Below are positions 42,962-51,975 of a stretch of 64,000 nucleotides of DNA, one piece after another. The notes under the pieces were generated by a model. That model did no database searches, was not told where the DNA came from, and saw only the letters and a program-made list of their open reading frames with translations. The DNA comes from JBBROS01 sp965260935 (GTDB taxonomy: Bacteria > Pseudomonadota > Alphaproteobacteria > Acetobacterales > Acetobacteraceae), in assembly GCA_965260935.1 (NCBI GenBank), contig CBDHCB010000001.1, positions 146,997 to 210,996 of the forward strand, written 5' to 3'. The translations under genes were made by a program, and so were the position numbers. Position 1 is the stretch's first letter; the number at the start of each line of letters is the position of its first letter.

Positions 42962-44077
42962 TCACGCCACTATGGAACGTAACCGTTTCAAGATAGCATT
43001 CGTTTTCAGAGCGAGGTTCACTGTCACGAACCGGATGCGGTGGCCTTGAAGGGTGACAGTCTCGTCCAGGTCGCGGTCGAGAGAAGGGTAGAGCAGGACG
43101 CCCTCCGCCCCGTCCCCAAACGGATTGCCGCACCCGGCCTGCGAGCGCAAGTAGGCGTAGAGCTGGTAAATGTGAGCGCTCTTGAAGCTCTCCCCGCCGT
43201 GTCGGCGGGGCGTCAGGACAGCGGCGAACTTAGTATCCAGCACGATGCGGCAATTGGGCGCACGCTCAAGCGTCAGGTCCGGCCTCATCGCGGGCAGCAG
43301 GGCGAGTGCTCCATCAGAGGGCACCTTCGGATCCCAGCCGAGCCAAGCCTGCGGCCGCACTTGCCAGCCGTCCCTGCCTTGCAACTCGTGGCGATAGAAC
43401 CCCGCGACGGCCTTCTCGAAGATGCGGCGCAGAAGCGTTTCATCGTGCTCAAGACGCGTCACGCGCACGTCGCCTGCCGTCTCGCTCGGCAACACGAGGT
43501 CGAGGGCCAGCCGAGCGACGGCGACCATGAGGCGGTCGTCCGCCTGATGCCCGCTGATGCGGTCACGCACCATCTCCTCTCGGCTGGGCCGGACCGGCGC
43601 GACACCCAGCAGCGCGAGCGTGCGAGCAAGCTGCCGACAGCTCGCGGCCGTATCGCCGTGGCCGCCCCGCGCGGCCATGGTTTCGAGCGCGACCCTGACC
43701 AGCCGGTTGCGCGGCGTGTCGAACGTGAGATCCTCGTAGCGGCAGACGACGCGACCGCGCTCGAGGTGCATGCCGGAAAGTGTCTCGAACCAGTCCAGGC
43801 GGCCGCGCACGCGGGTGAGGACCGCTTGGCGCGGCTGGTAGGCGCGCGACAGGTTGCGACGCAAACGGCGCTCCACCACCATCGCCAAGAGACGCGCCAG
43901 CACATCCGGCAGCTCAGCACCCTCATCCGGCTCAGCATCAAAGGCATCGCGGAATGCGGCCAGATCGGAGGCGTAGACGAGCAGCACCCAGAGGCTGCGG
44001 ATCGGGATGCCGGCTTCGCTGCGCCAGGGCGCACTCGCGCCGAACGCCTCCGGCCCTGACCCGATCGCGACGCTCAC
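42962..44077 (-). CDS. mcrC: McrC-like nuclease subunit of a McrBC system
   Basis: A 371-aa protein. The PD-(D/E)xK nuclease core is visible as MRPDLTLERAPNCRIVLDTK (Asp...Asp-x-Lys), with YQLYAYLRSQ after it. The N-terminal half has IPIRSLWVLLVYASDLAAFR and the LTRVRGRLDWFETLSGMHLE segment of the McrC/DUF2357 family. Its ATG overlaps the mcrB stop by 4 nt. Together they would restrict DNA with modified cytosines. Confidence 0.85.
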   Translation of the reverse strand: MSVAIGSGPEAFGASAPWRSEAGIPIRSLWVLLVYASDLAAFRDAFDAEPDEGAELPDVLARLLAMVVERRLRRNLSRAYQPRQAVLTRVRGRLDWFETLSGMHLERGRVVCRYEDLTFDTPRNRLVRVALETMAARGGHGDTAASCRQLARTLALLGVAPVRPSREEMVRDRISGHQADDRLMVAVARLALDLVLPSETAGDVRVTRLEHDETLLRRIFEKAVAGFYRHELQGRDGWQVRPQAWLGWDPKVPSDGALALLPAMRPDLTLERAPNCRIVLDTKFAAVLTPRRHGGESFKSAHIYQLYAYLRSQAGCGNPFGDGAEGVLLYPSLDRDLDETVTLQGHRIRFVTVNLALKTNAILKRLRSIVA

Positions 44078-46281
44078 GGCGCGAGTTCAAGTGCTCGGGC
44101 CTGTGCCGCCGCACGCTCCCGGTCGTCGTACCAGTACTCGGCCAGAAGCGGGGCGATCTCGGTTGCGACTACATCAGCATACCAGGCGCGCCAGGCCTGA
44201 AGCGGGGCGCTCGTCAGCGTCTCGGGCGGCGTAACGAAGCTATGGCCGATCTGGAACTGGGGGCCGAGGGCACGGTCAGCGGCGATGTCCGCATTGAGGG
44301 CTTGCATGCGTAGGGCGATCGCGTCCATGACCGCGTCCGGTGCATGCCGCCGCGTGCGGCACCAGTCGCGCCAAGCGTGGCCGAGCGCCGGCAGCAGCGT
44401 GACGAAGGCGAAGCGGCGGCGCAGCGCGAGATCGACCAGCGCGAGCGAGCGGTCGGCGAGGTTCATGGTGCCGACCACGTAGAGGTTCGCCGGCACGTGG
44501 ACCCGTTCGTCCACCGTGCGGGGGTAGGTCAGGCGGAGGGCCTCGGACGCGACGCGCTTGTCGGTCTCGAGAAGTGTCAGCAGCTCGCCGAGGATCTGTG
44601 CCGGGTTGCCGCGGTTGATCTCTTCGATCACCAGCACGAACGGGCGGCTCGGCTCGGCGTTCGCCATCGCCACCGCTTCGAGGAAGGCGCCGTCGGAAAG
44701 CTTGAGGCCGCCGGTCCCGTCCGGACGCCATCCGCGCACGAAATCCTCGTAGGAGAGCGAGGGTTGGAACTGCACCGCCATCAGGCGGGACGGGTCCCTG
44801 GCACCGATCAACGCGTAGCCCAGCCGCTTGGCGAGCCACGTCTTGCCCGTCCCGGGCGGTCCCTGCAGAACGAGGTTCTTCTTCCGCCCGAGGAGGGCGA
44901 GCGCATCGGCGATCGCCTCGCGTTCCAGAAAGCACCCTTCGGCCACGATTGAGTCAACATCATACCGCTCATCCGATAGACTCGGAACCACCACGACCTC
45001 GCCCGGCGCCTCGATCTCCGAAGGCGCGGTGATCCGCCAATGCACCTCGAAGTCATCGGGAAGCGCGGCAGCGTATGCTACGCCGTCCTCGGTGAGCGTG
45101 AGGCGCGCGACATCCCCGGCGATCTCCGCACGCACGAGACCTGCCAGCTTGGCCCAGGCGATGATGGAAGAGCCGGGCTGTGTCGTGGTCCATGTCGGCA
45201 CGAGCGCCTGGAGCCGTTGTGCCATCGCGGTATGGCCAACCCCTTCCGGTTTTCCGGCCAGGATGCGCAGGAGATGGCCCATGCCGAAAACACGCCCAAT
45301 CAGTGGCGCCCGCAGCACTTCGGCCGGGTCGGATGCGGTAAGCAACTCGAGCCCGCGCTCTGTAGGGCGATAGGCACCGTTCTCTAGATGGATCAGGCCG
45401 AGGCCGCCCTGCGCTTGCGAGATGATGTTCCCGGCGCTGCTGGCGTTGAGGTGGCTCGCTTCGGTCAGGATCACGCTGATCAGGTCGTCGCGGCCGATGC
45501 CCTGCTCGGCTTCCCGAACGATCGCGACGAGCAGGCTCACGTTGTCTCGCACGACGGTCAAGCTCCGCCGCTGCGCACTCGCCGGGAGCAGCGACAGCAA
45601 TGGGATGTCATGAGACTTCTTCGGGCGGTCATCCTTGATCGTGACCGCGCCTTCGTCTAGCCGCTTGGCCTCGGTGTCCCATAGGAACCAGGCGAAGACG
45701 GACTGATCGATCTCGTCCGCGAGACCGTCTGGCTTCCCGACCGCTTCTCGGATGCGGTGGCGCAGCGCCACGTGCTGAGCAATGAAGTCGCCCTCGAGCC
45801 GCGGTGCGCCAATGAGCCGGTGCACGTTCCAGACTCGCCCGGCATCCATCAAGCAGGTCATGTCGTGCGGGAACATGGACGCGAGAACGCGAACCAGCCG
45901 CGCCTTCGGCCTTTTCTTGGAATGGGTCCCATGAACCCGCGCCAGGATTTCGTCGTAGTATCCTTGAAGCGCGAGGCCTCGCGCTGCGAAGCCCCCTTCC
46001 TTGGGTGCGTTCCGGATGTCGAGGAGCCGGGAAGCCAGAGCCTCGTCCGTGTAGGCTCCCGTCACGGTGACAGCGTTGCCCGGTCCGATGCTGGATACAG
46101 GATTGGTGTCCCACAACGCGCGCTGGAATGACGGGTCGAGCCATGTCGCGCGGTTGGCATTCTGGATGCGCTCGACATACGCCTTGTACTCCGACCTCCA
46201 TCCGACTGCCCAGTCCTCGTCTCGGTAGGAACGGAAAGCGTCGTTGTAGAGGTCCTTCAGTTCTTGATCACTCAACGGCAT
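44074..46281 (-). CDS. mcrB: McrB-like AAA+ GTPase subunit with an atypical N-terminal region
   Basis: A 735-aa protein. The C-terminal motor has Walker A GPPGTGKT at about residues 474-481, Walker B FVLVIEEINRGNPAQILGEL, and the McrB signature VGTMNLADRSLALVDLALRR. The roughly 450 residues before it are not the usual E. coli McrB N-domain. They contain winged-helix-like parts (GRDDLISVILTEASHLNASS, EIAGDVARLTLTEDGVAYAA) and may set a different target specificity. ATG 46281 was chosen; ATG 46314 is also open. About 390 bp without a gene lie between it and the next recombinase. Confidence 0.85.
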   Translation of the reverse strand: MPLSDQELKDLYNDAFRSYRDEDWAVGWRSEYKAYVERIQNANRATWLDPSFQRALWDTNPVSSIGPGNAVTVTGAYTDEALASRLLDIRNAPKEGGFAARGLALQGYYDEILARVHGTHSKKRPKARLVRVLASMFPHDMTCLMDAGRVWNVHRLIGAPRLEGDFIAQHVALRHRIREAVGKPDGLADEIDQSVFAWFLWDTEAKRLDEGAVTIKDDRPKKSHDIPLLSLLPASAQRRSLTVVRDNVSLLVAIVREAEQGIGRDDLISVILTEASHLNASSAGNIISQAQGGLGLIHLENGAYRPTERGLELLTASDPAEVLRAPLIGRVFGMGHLLRILAGKPEGVGHTAMAQRLQALVPTWTTTQPGSSIIAWAKLAGLVRAEIAGDVARLTLTEDGVAYAAALPDDFEVHWRITAPSEIEAPGEVVVVPSLSDERYDVDSIVAEGCFLEREAIADALALLGRKKNLVLQGPPGTGKTWLAKRLGYALIGARDPSRLMAVQFQPSLSYEDFVRGWRPDGTGGLKLSDGAFLEAVAMANAEPSRPFVLVIEEINRGNPAQILGELLTLLETDKRVASEALRLTYPRTVDERVHVPANLYVVGTMNLADRSLALVDLALRRRFAFVTLLPALGHAWRDWCRTRRHAPDAVMDAIALRMQALNADIAADRALGPQFQIGHSFVTPPETLTSAPLQAWRAWYADVVATEIAPLLAEYWYDDRERAAAQARALELAP

Positions 46282-46709
46282 GACTATGGATCGGCTCCTC
46301 AAACAGGCGGACATCCGCGATGAATGTCGGGTCGGTTAGGTTCCGGGGCAGGGTTGTACCGGCCGGGAGGCAGGTCCAGCTGAATTGTCATCCGATATCA
46401 CGCGCCCCGACCAGGTGTGGCAGTTGCAGCGCGGACGAGCACCCGACGCGCCTGCCACGGATGTCGAGTGCCGCCGCAACGCGGCGTCCGCACGCCGCGA
46501 CCTGACAACGCGTCTAGTTGTGAGACCTTCCTGGCGCGAGCGGCAATGAGGCGTTGACCAAACCCAGGTTCTGCGCACCGTTGGAGACGGCCCCGTGCTG
46601 GATGACGTGTTGCTGCGGGTGCAATTCGTATTGGGAGGGTGATCGGCCTGCAACCGCGGGCAACGATCCTCGATGCTGACCGGGACACTTTCGTTCCTGT
46701 TTCCTGGCG

Positions 46710-47729
46710 TCAGGCGAAGCCCCTCCCCGCGTGGTCCTCGAACAGCTTGGCCGAGCGCACGTAGCCCGAGAGCACGTTCAGGCTCTTGTGGCGGCTCTGC
46801 TCCTGCATCTTCCAGATCGTCGCCCCGGCCTGGGCGGCGCTGGTCAGGAAGCCGGCTCGCAGCGAGTGGCCGGCGAACGCGGCGGGATCCAGCCCGGCCG
46901 CCTTCGCCCGCGCCTTCACGATCTCCGCTACCGAACGGTCCGACATGCGGTCCGCCAGCACCCGTGTCCCGCACTGCGACAGGCGCCGGAACAGCGGGCC
47001 TTCGGTGACGGCGGCGCGCTCCAGCCAGGTTTCCAGATGCTGCACCGGCATGAGGCGGCGGCCGGCGGGGATCGCGATGATGGCGCCGGCGCCTTCCTGG
47101 TCGCCCTTCGAACGGCGGATCGTGACGCGCAGGCCCTCCGGCGTGCGCACGATGTCCGGCACGTCGAGCGCGGTGATCTCGGATCGGCGCATGCAGGACA
47201 CCATGCCGAAGGACAGCAGCGCCCGGTCGCGCACGGCCTTCAGGGTGTCGCTCTTGATCGCGTGCAGCATGGACCAGATCACGTCGCCGTCTGCCGCGGC
47301 CTTACGGTCCGGCGGCCTGCCCCACCGGCGGCGAGCGCCGGCCAGGATGTCGAGGATCACCGTACCGCCACGGATCTTGTGCGGGAGGGCTTCTCCGGCC
47401 TGCCGGTGCGCGTGACCAATGGCGGCCACCCGGAGCGCCAGTGTCTGTGGGGCGAGGCCGGCGGTAGCGAGGCCGGACAGGTGGATGGCGACGACCGCCG
47501 GATCCGCCGGGAGCGCCCGATGGCCCTGCTCGCAGCACCACGTGCCGAAGGCGGCCCAGTGTTGGAGGTATTTGGCCCGGGTGGACGCGGCGCGCGAGGC
47601 ATCGACGTAGTCGCGGGCGGCCTGGACCTGCTCGGGCGTGAAGAGCGCGACGCCGCGCGTTCCGTCCGGGACTGCGACCTCCCGGCCCGTCGCTGGCCGG
47701 CTCTTCTCATGGTGGTTGCTGCCGCTCAC
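46710..47729 (-). CDS. tyrosine recombinase/integrase
   Basis: A 339-aa recombinase from GTG 47729, preceded by AGGAG; an ATG at 47807 is an alternative. The SAM-like domain (DASRAASTRAKYLQHWAAFG, then TWCCEQGHRALPADPAVVAI) precedes the catalytic domain: Arg in SCMRRSEITALDVPDI, Lys in IRRSKGDQEGAGAIIAIPAG, HSLRAGFLTSAAQ (His-x-x-Arg), and QSRHKSLNVLSGYVRSAKLF with the second His and the Tyr. It belongs to the group that integrates elements or rearranges accessory DNA. Not closely similar to the recombinase at 23.8-24.7 kb. Confidence 0.85.
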   Translation of the reverse strand: MSGSNHHEKSRPATGREVAVPDGTRGVALFTPEQVQAARDYVDASRAASTRAKYLQHWAAFGTWCCEQGHRALPADPAVVAIHLSGLATAGLAPQTLALRVAAIGHAHRQAGEALPHKIRGGTVILDILAGARRRWGRPPDRKAAADGDVIWSMLHAIKSDTLKAVRDRALLSFGMVSCMRRSEITALDVPDIVRTPEGLRVTIRRSKGDQEGAGAIIAIPAGRRLMPVQHLETWLERAAVTEGPLFRRLSQCGTRVLADRMSDRSVAEIVKARAKAAGLDPAAFAGHSLRAGFLTSAAQAGATIWKMQEQSRHKSLNVLSGYVRSAKLFEDHAGRGFA

Positions 47730-47758
47730 CGCGCGCTCCTGCTCCGCCCCGAGGTCCT

Positions 47759-47778
47759 CCGGAAATGACAATTTCCGG
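47759..47778. repeat. 8-bp perfect inverted repeat at the 5' end of the second recombinase
   Basis: CCGGAAAT, GACA, ATTTCCGG. It lies 30 bp upstream of the GTG start at 47729, or inside the gene if ATG 47807 is used. Candidate operator or recombination core. Confidence 0.5.
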
Positions 47779-47957
47779 CAATGCTGCCAAGGAAAGTAGC
47801 TGCGCATGCCCGAACGCGCAACAGCGAGCAGCACCAAGCGAGGCCCCCTGCCCTGTCTCTGGCAGCGTAGCAAGCCACCGTTTGGCCTGCTGACAGGCTC
47901 CCAAACCTCAGTTCGGCCCGCGTCGGCGCGGCCGAGGCGCGCGCGGCTGGGTGACCG

Positions 47958-48055
47958 TTGCAAAACTGGCTGGCTTTGCATAAGGATTATGGATGATATA
48001 AATTCCGCAATATCAGTGAAGTGAGCCTGAGTTCTGCCAATTATGAGTTTTGCAA
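47958..48055. promoter_or_regulatory. AT-rich intergenic region with a 9-bp inverted repeat
   Basis: TTGCAAAAC (47958-47966) and GTTTTGCAA (48047-48055) bracket the most AT-rich stretch of the area, which includes GGATGATATAAATTCC. It separates the tyrosine recombinase from the divergently transcribed resolvase-HerA fusion gene. It is a likely promoter region and possibly a binding or res-like site for the resolvase-type domain. Confidence 0.35.
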
Positions 48056-48194
48056 TGTTCGCACGCGCTGTTCTCGATGAACTTCGCCACCAGGCTGGCG
48101 GCCAACGTGCCTTGGACAGGCGCACGGCTCCGCTTCACTTTCCTTGCCCGCACGAAGCCGAGGCTTGTTCGGCAGGGATGTACGGCGCCCGCCC

Positions 48195-49667
48195 GTGCTG
48201 ATCGGCTATTTCCGGGTCGGTCCCGACGACGCCAGTGCCGCAGCCCACCGCCGGGCGCTGGCCGAAGCGGGGTGCGAGCAGCTTATGGAGGAGCAGCTGG
48301 GCGCAGAGGGCGACGAACAGCCCGAACTGCGCGCCCTGCTCGCGCGCGTTCGTCCGGGCGACGTCGTAGTGGTCCCGCAGCTGGACAGCCTGGGCTGCTC
48401 CATGTCCGATGTCGTGCGGCAGGTACAACGGCTCACCGCGGCCGGCGCTGGCCTTTGCAGCCTGGCGGAGGCTCTCGATGTTCCCGCACCTCCGTTCCAG
48501 GCGGGCCCAGCAACAGATGATGGCCAGACCGATCCCGGCGGCGTCGCTGCCCGTCGGCGTGGGGCGGGTGGCCGGCCGCCCAAGCTGTCGCTCAAGGCGC
48601 AAGCGGAGGTGGTCGAGGCTGTGCGATCCGGTCACAAAGCTGCGGCGGTTGCCAGAAAGCACAATGTCAGCTCGGCCACGATCAGCCGCTTGCTGGCCGC
48701 TCGGCGGGCCGAGGCGTCAGGATCGGCCCCGGGTGAGCGCTCGGCGAAGAACGGGACGGCCGCGAACCGGGTTGTCGGCGTCCTGCCCCCGTCCGCCCTG
48801 GACGACCGCTTGGCCATCGTGGGCACGTCCGGGTCGGGCAAGACCTACGCCGCCAAGGGCCTGATCGAGCGCGTGATGGCCGGCGGCGGCCGGGTGTGCG
48901 TCGTGGATCCGCTCGGGGTATGGTGGGGGCTGGGCCGCGGCGCGGACGGGGCAGAGGCGCCCTTTCCCGTCGTGGTGTTCGGGGGCGCCCACGCCGACGT
49001 GCCGCTTGACCCCGGCATAGGGGCTGCCCTCGGCCGCCTGGTCGGCACGCAGCCGATGGCGTGCGTGGTGGACGTCTCGGACTTCGGCAGCGCCGCAGGC
49101 CGGCGTGCCTTCGTGACCGAGTTTACCGAGGCGCTCTACGCCGCCAACACGGAGCCGCTGCACTTGGTGCTGGACGAGGCGGACCTGTGGGCGCCGCAGC
49201 GCACCCAGCCGGACGGCATGGAGCTGCTGGGCCGAGTCGAGGAGATCGTCCGCCGCGGCCGGGTGCGGGGCTTCGTGCCATGGTTGATCACGCAAAGGCC
49301 TGCGGTGCTGCACAAGGACGTGCTGAGCCAGGCCGACGCGCTCGTATCCATGAAGCTCACCTCCAGCCAAGACCGGACGGCGGTGGGCCGCTGGATCGAG
49401 GGTCAGGCAGACCGCGGCGAAAGCCGGCGCATTCTGGCCGCCCTGCCCCGGCTCCGGCGCGGCGAGGGCTGGGTGTGGGCGCCCGGGCACGGGGTGCTTG
49501 ACCGGGTGGCGTTCCCGCGCATCCTGACCCTCGACAGCTCGCAAACGCCACGGCGGGAAGCGCAGGCCGGCACCCCGCGCCCGCTCGCGCCGGTGGACCT
49601 GCTTGCCATCGAACGGGCGCTTGCTCGTCGGGGTTCGGACGAAGCCGAGGAACCACTCCACGGCTGA
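48195..49667 (+). CDS. fusion of an inactive serine-resolvase domain and a HerA/FtsK-like ATPase
   Basis: A 490-aa protein from GTG 48195. Residues 1-95 follow a resolvase catalytic domain (IGYFRVGPDDAS, ELRALLARVRPGDVVVVPQL, GLCSLAEALDV). The catalytic Ser of RVS is Gly (RVG), and LDRLGRS has become LDSLGCS, so both active-site Arg are gone. Residues 127-169 are the resolvase HTH (GRPPKLSLKAQ, AVARKHNVSSATISRLLAAR). Then comes a HerA-type motor: Walker A GTSGSGKT at about 210-217, VVDPLGVWWGL, Walker B LHLVLDEADLWAPQRTQPD, and LITQRPAVLHKDVLSQADAL. It is likely a DNA-bound translocase targeted by the resolvase-type domain. That function is inferred. Confidence 0.75.
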   Translation: MLIGYFRVGPDDASAAAHRRALAEAGCEQLMEEQLGAEGDEQPELRALLARVRPGDVVVVPQLDSLGCSMSDVVRQVQRLTAAGAGLCSLAEALDVPAPPFQAGPATDDGQTDPGGVAARRRGAGGRPPKLSLKAQAEVVEAVRSGHKAAAVARKHNVSSATISRLLAARRAEASGSAPGERSAKNGTAANRVVGVLPPSALDDRLAIVGTSGSGKTYAAKGLIERVMAGGGRVCVVDPLGVWWGLGRGADGAEAPFPVVVFGGAHADVPLDPGIGAALGRLVGTQPMACVVDVSDFGSAAGRRAFVTEFTEALYAANTEPLHLVLDEADLWAPQRTQPDGMELLGRVEEIVRRGRVRGFVPWLITQRPAVLHKDVLSQADALVSMKLTSSQDRTAVGRWIEGQADRGESRRILAALPRLRRGEGWVWAPGHGVLDRVAFPRILTLDSSQTPRREAQAGTPRPLAPVDLLAIERALARRGSDEAEEPLHG

Positions 49668-49701
49668 CCCACGTTCAACTTTTCATCGTTGGAAGCCTGC
49701 G

Positions 49702-49727
49702 GGTGTCCGAGGGAAGGGTCGGACACC
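49702..49727 (+). terminator. hairpin downstream of the resolvase-HerA gene
   Basis: GGTGTCCGA and TCGGACACC pair perfectly (9 bp, 8-nt loop), 35 nt after the stop codon. No U tract follows, so it would be an atypical terminator or an mRNA-stabilising hairpin. The rest of 49668-49923 shows no gene. Confidence 0.4.
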
Positions 49728-49923
49728 GACGCACGGGAATGACTTGTGGTATGGCCCCCTTACCCTCGCAATCACGGGCTTGCGGCGCTTCTCCTTGCTG
49801 CCTTGGCGCCCTTGACCTGAGTGGGTGGGCACGGGATCGGGCGAGGTTGGTTCGGCCTGGCCGGTAGTGACTTGATCGCGTGCTGGGCTAGGCTTTGGGA
49901 TGCACGCGCTGCCAGGAGAGGTT

Positions 49924-51541
49924 ATGTCGAGCCACCCGATCAAGCGCCGCCCGCTCCTGGCCGCCGCCGCGGGCACGCTGGTCGCGGCGCCCGGCGCGCG
50001 GGCCGCGGCGCTGGACCCGCCGTGCGGGTCCGTGCGCGGCGTGGCTTCGGGCGGGGTGACGGCGTTCCTCGGCCTGCCCTACGCCGTGCCGCCCACTGGC
50101 CCGTTGCGCTATGCCTCGCCCCGCCCGGCCCCGCGCTGGACGGAGCCGCACGACGGCACGCAGAGTGGTGCGGCGTCCATCCAGACGCTCGGCGGCGCCG
50201 CGGCCTGGCTGTATGAGCCGGTGCCGCGCCAGGACGAGGACTGCCTGGTGCTCAACGTGTGGACGCCCGACCTCACTGGGCGGCATCCCGTCATGGTGTG
50301 GCTGCACGGCGGCGCCTGGCGCACGGGACGAGGGGACGCCGCAGGAATCATCGGCGCGGCGCTGGCGCGGGAGGGCAAGGTTGTCGTCGTCACCGTCAAC
50401 TACCGGCTGGGGGCGCTCGGCTGGCTCGCGCACCCCGCGCTGGCGGACGGCGAAACCGGGGCCTTCGCGAACTGGGGGGATGCAGGACCAGGTGCTGGCG
50501 CTGCGCTGGGTGCAGGCCAACATCGCGGCGTTCGGGGGCGACGGGGGCAACGTCACCCTGTTCGGGCAATCGGCCGGCGGCTCGTCCACCATGTCCATCG
50601 CCGGGGACGCGCGGCACGCCGGGCTGCTGCACAAGGCCATCGTCGAGAGCGGGTCGCTGCACGGTGCCCCTGGCTTCCCGGAAGTGGCGACCGCCGCCGC
50701 ATACGCCGAAGCCCTGGCCCGGCGCCTGGACACCGACATGCCGGGCCTGCGCCGCATCCCCGCCATCGCGCTGCATGCGGCGGAGCTGCAACTCGCCCGC
50801 GACCCCGCCATGGTCCGCAGCCTCGGCCGCCCGCCGGTGCTGCCGGTGCTGGACGACACCGTGCTGCGCGCCTGGCCACGGGACGCCACCTTACCCGCGA
50901 TCCCGTTGCTGATCGGCGCCACGCGGACGGAGGCGACGTTCTGGTACGACCTGGTCGGCCCGGACGGCGCCCGCGTTCCCGGCCTGCAACCGCCCAGCGA
51001 CCGGGCGCAACTGGTGGCGATGGTGCGCGACTTGGCAGCGATCTACCGGCCGGAAGCCTCCGGCATCGCCCCGGAGCGTGTGGTGGCCGCCTATGAGGTT
51101 GCGGCGCGGGGTCGTGGCGACCCGGACTCGCCGCTCGCGCTGTGGATCGCGGCCGACACGGACATCGTGTTCCGCCTGCGCGCCCGCACCGCCGCCGCCC
51201 GCCACGCCGCCGCGGGTGGGCCCACGTTCCTGTATGAGTTCGCGCATCCCCTGGCCCCGCCCGCGCATGGCGTGCCGCATACGGCGGAAATCCCGTTCGC
51301 CTTTGGCACCTATGCCGACCCGTTCTTCGCGCCCAAGGTGGGCGTCGGGCTGGATGCGGCGGCGCTGTCGGTCTCCGTGCTGCGCGCCTGGGCGGCGTTC
51401 GCGCACCAGGGGACGCCCGGGACCGGGTGGGAGGCGGCGGCCGGGGCGGCGCTGCCGGTCCATGTGCTGGGTCGGCCGGCCGGGGAACGGGCGGAGGCAG
51501 GCCTGCGGCTGGAGGAACTGGCCGTGTGGGGCGTCGCGTGA
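49924..51541 (+). pseudogene. type-B carboxylesterase with a 1-nt frameshift
   Basis: Two frames form one esterase of about 538 aa. The first has a Tat-like signal (KRRPLLAAAAGTLVAAPGAR), GVASGGVTAFLGLPYAVPPT and HPVMVWLHGGAWRTG, and ends at FANWG. The second continues MQDQVLALRWVQANIAAFGG, the catalytic GxSxG in LFGQSAGGSSTMS, and EFAHPLAPPAHGVPHTAEIP with the His region. The switch is at a run of six G near 50475-50480; five G would restore the frame. It could be a true mutation, a phase-variable tract or a sequencing error. Likely periplasmic enzyme when intact. Confidence 0.8.
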
Positions 51542-51812
51542 CAGGCGGTGCGGACACACCGGCGCAAGGTGCCCAGGCGCTCGTCCGGTATGCGCCGCAT
51601 AGCAGCCATCCACATGACGTCATCGCCTTCTGGAAAGCGGCCGTGACAATAAAGGCTGCCGATGGCCGAGTTCGTGGTTAGCAGGAGTACGTCAGGAAGA
51701 CAGCTTTGGCCGTCGTGATTGCTGAGGTCGCGCCTCTGGGCGTTGCGCTTATCCGGCACCGGGCCGTTGCCAGCCCATGACGCGAGAGTAGATCGTCCCG
51801 ACGGATTTCCTT

Positions 51813-51975
51813 AGTGTCTGGTCGAGATCATTCTGAGCCTTTTGAGTCACTTACAAGCATGATGGATTCAGATAGCCGTTGAAATCACTCAATTTTACTC
51901 GTTTTTGACCCGAACATCATGATCTATACATGCTTAACCAGTTGATTTCGCTCAGCATGATCTCGACCAGACACT
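51813..51975. mobile_element. MITE-like element with 19-bp terminal inverted repeats
   Basis: AGTGTCTGGTCGAGATCAT at 51813-51831 and its exact complement at 51957-51975 enclose 125 bp of distinctly AT-rich, non-coding sequence. Total 163 bp, no open frame. This is the form of a miniature inverted-repeat element mobilised by a transposase elsewhere; the parent IS is not in the window. It ends 30 bp before the start of the STAND gene, so it may carry that gene's promoter. The 51542-51812 stretch shows no gene. Confidence 0.7.

Noticed and set aside
46336..46974. Open frame between McrB and the second tyrosine recombinase
   Set aside because: No start context, overlaps the recombinase gene and has no protein-like pattern; 46320-46709 treated as non-coding.
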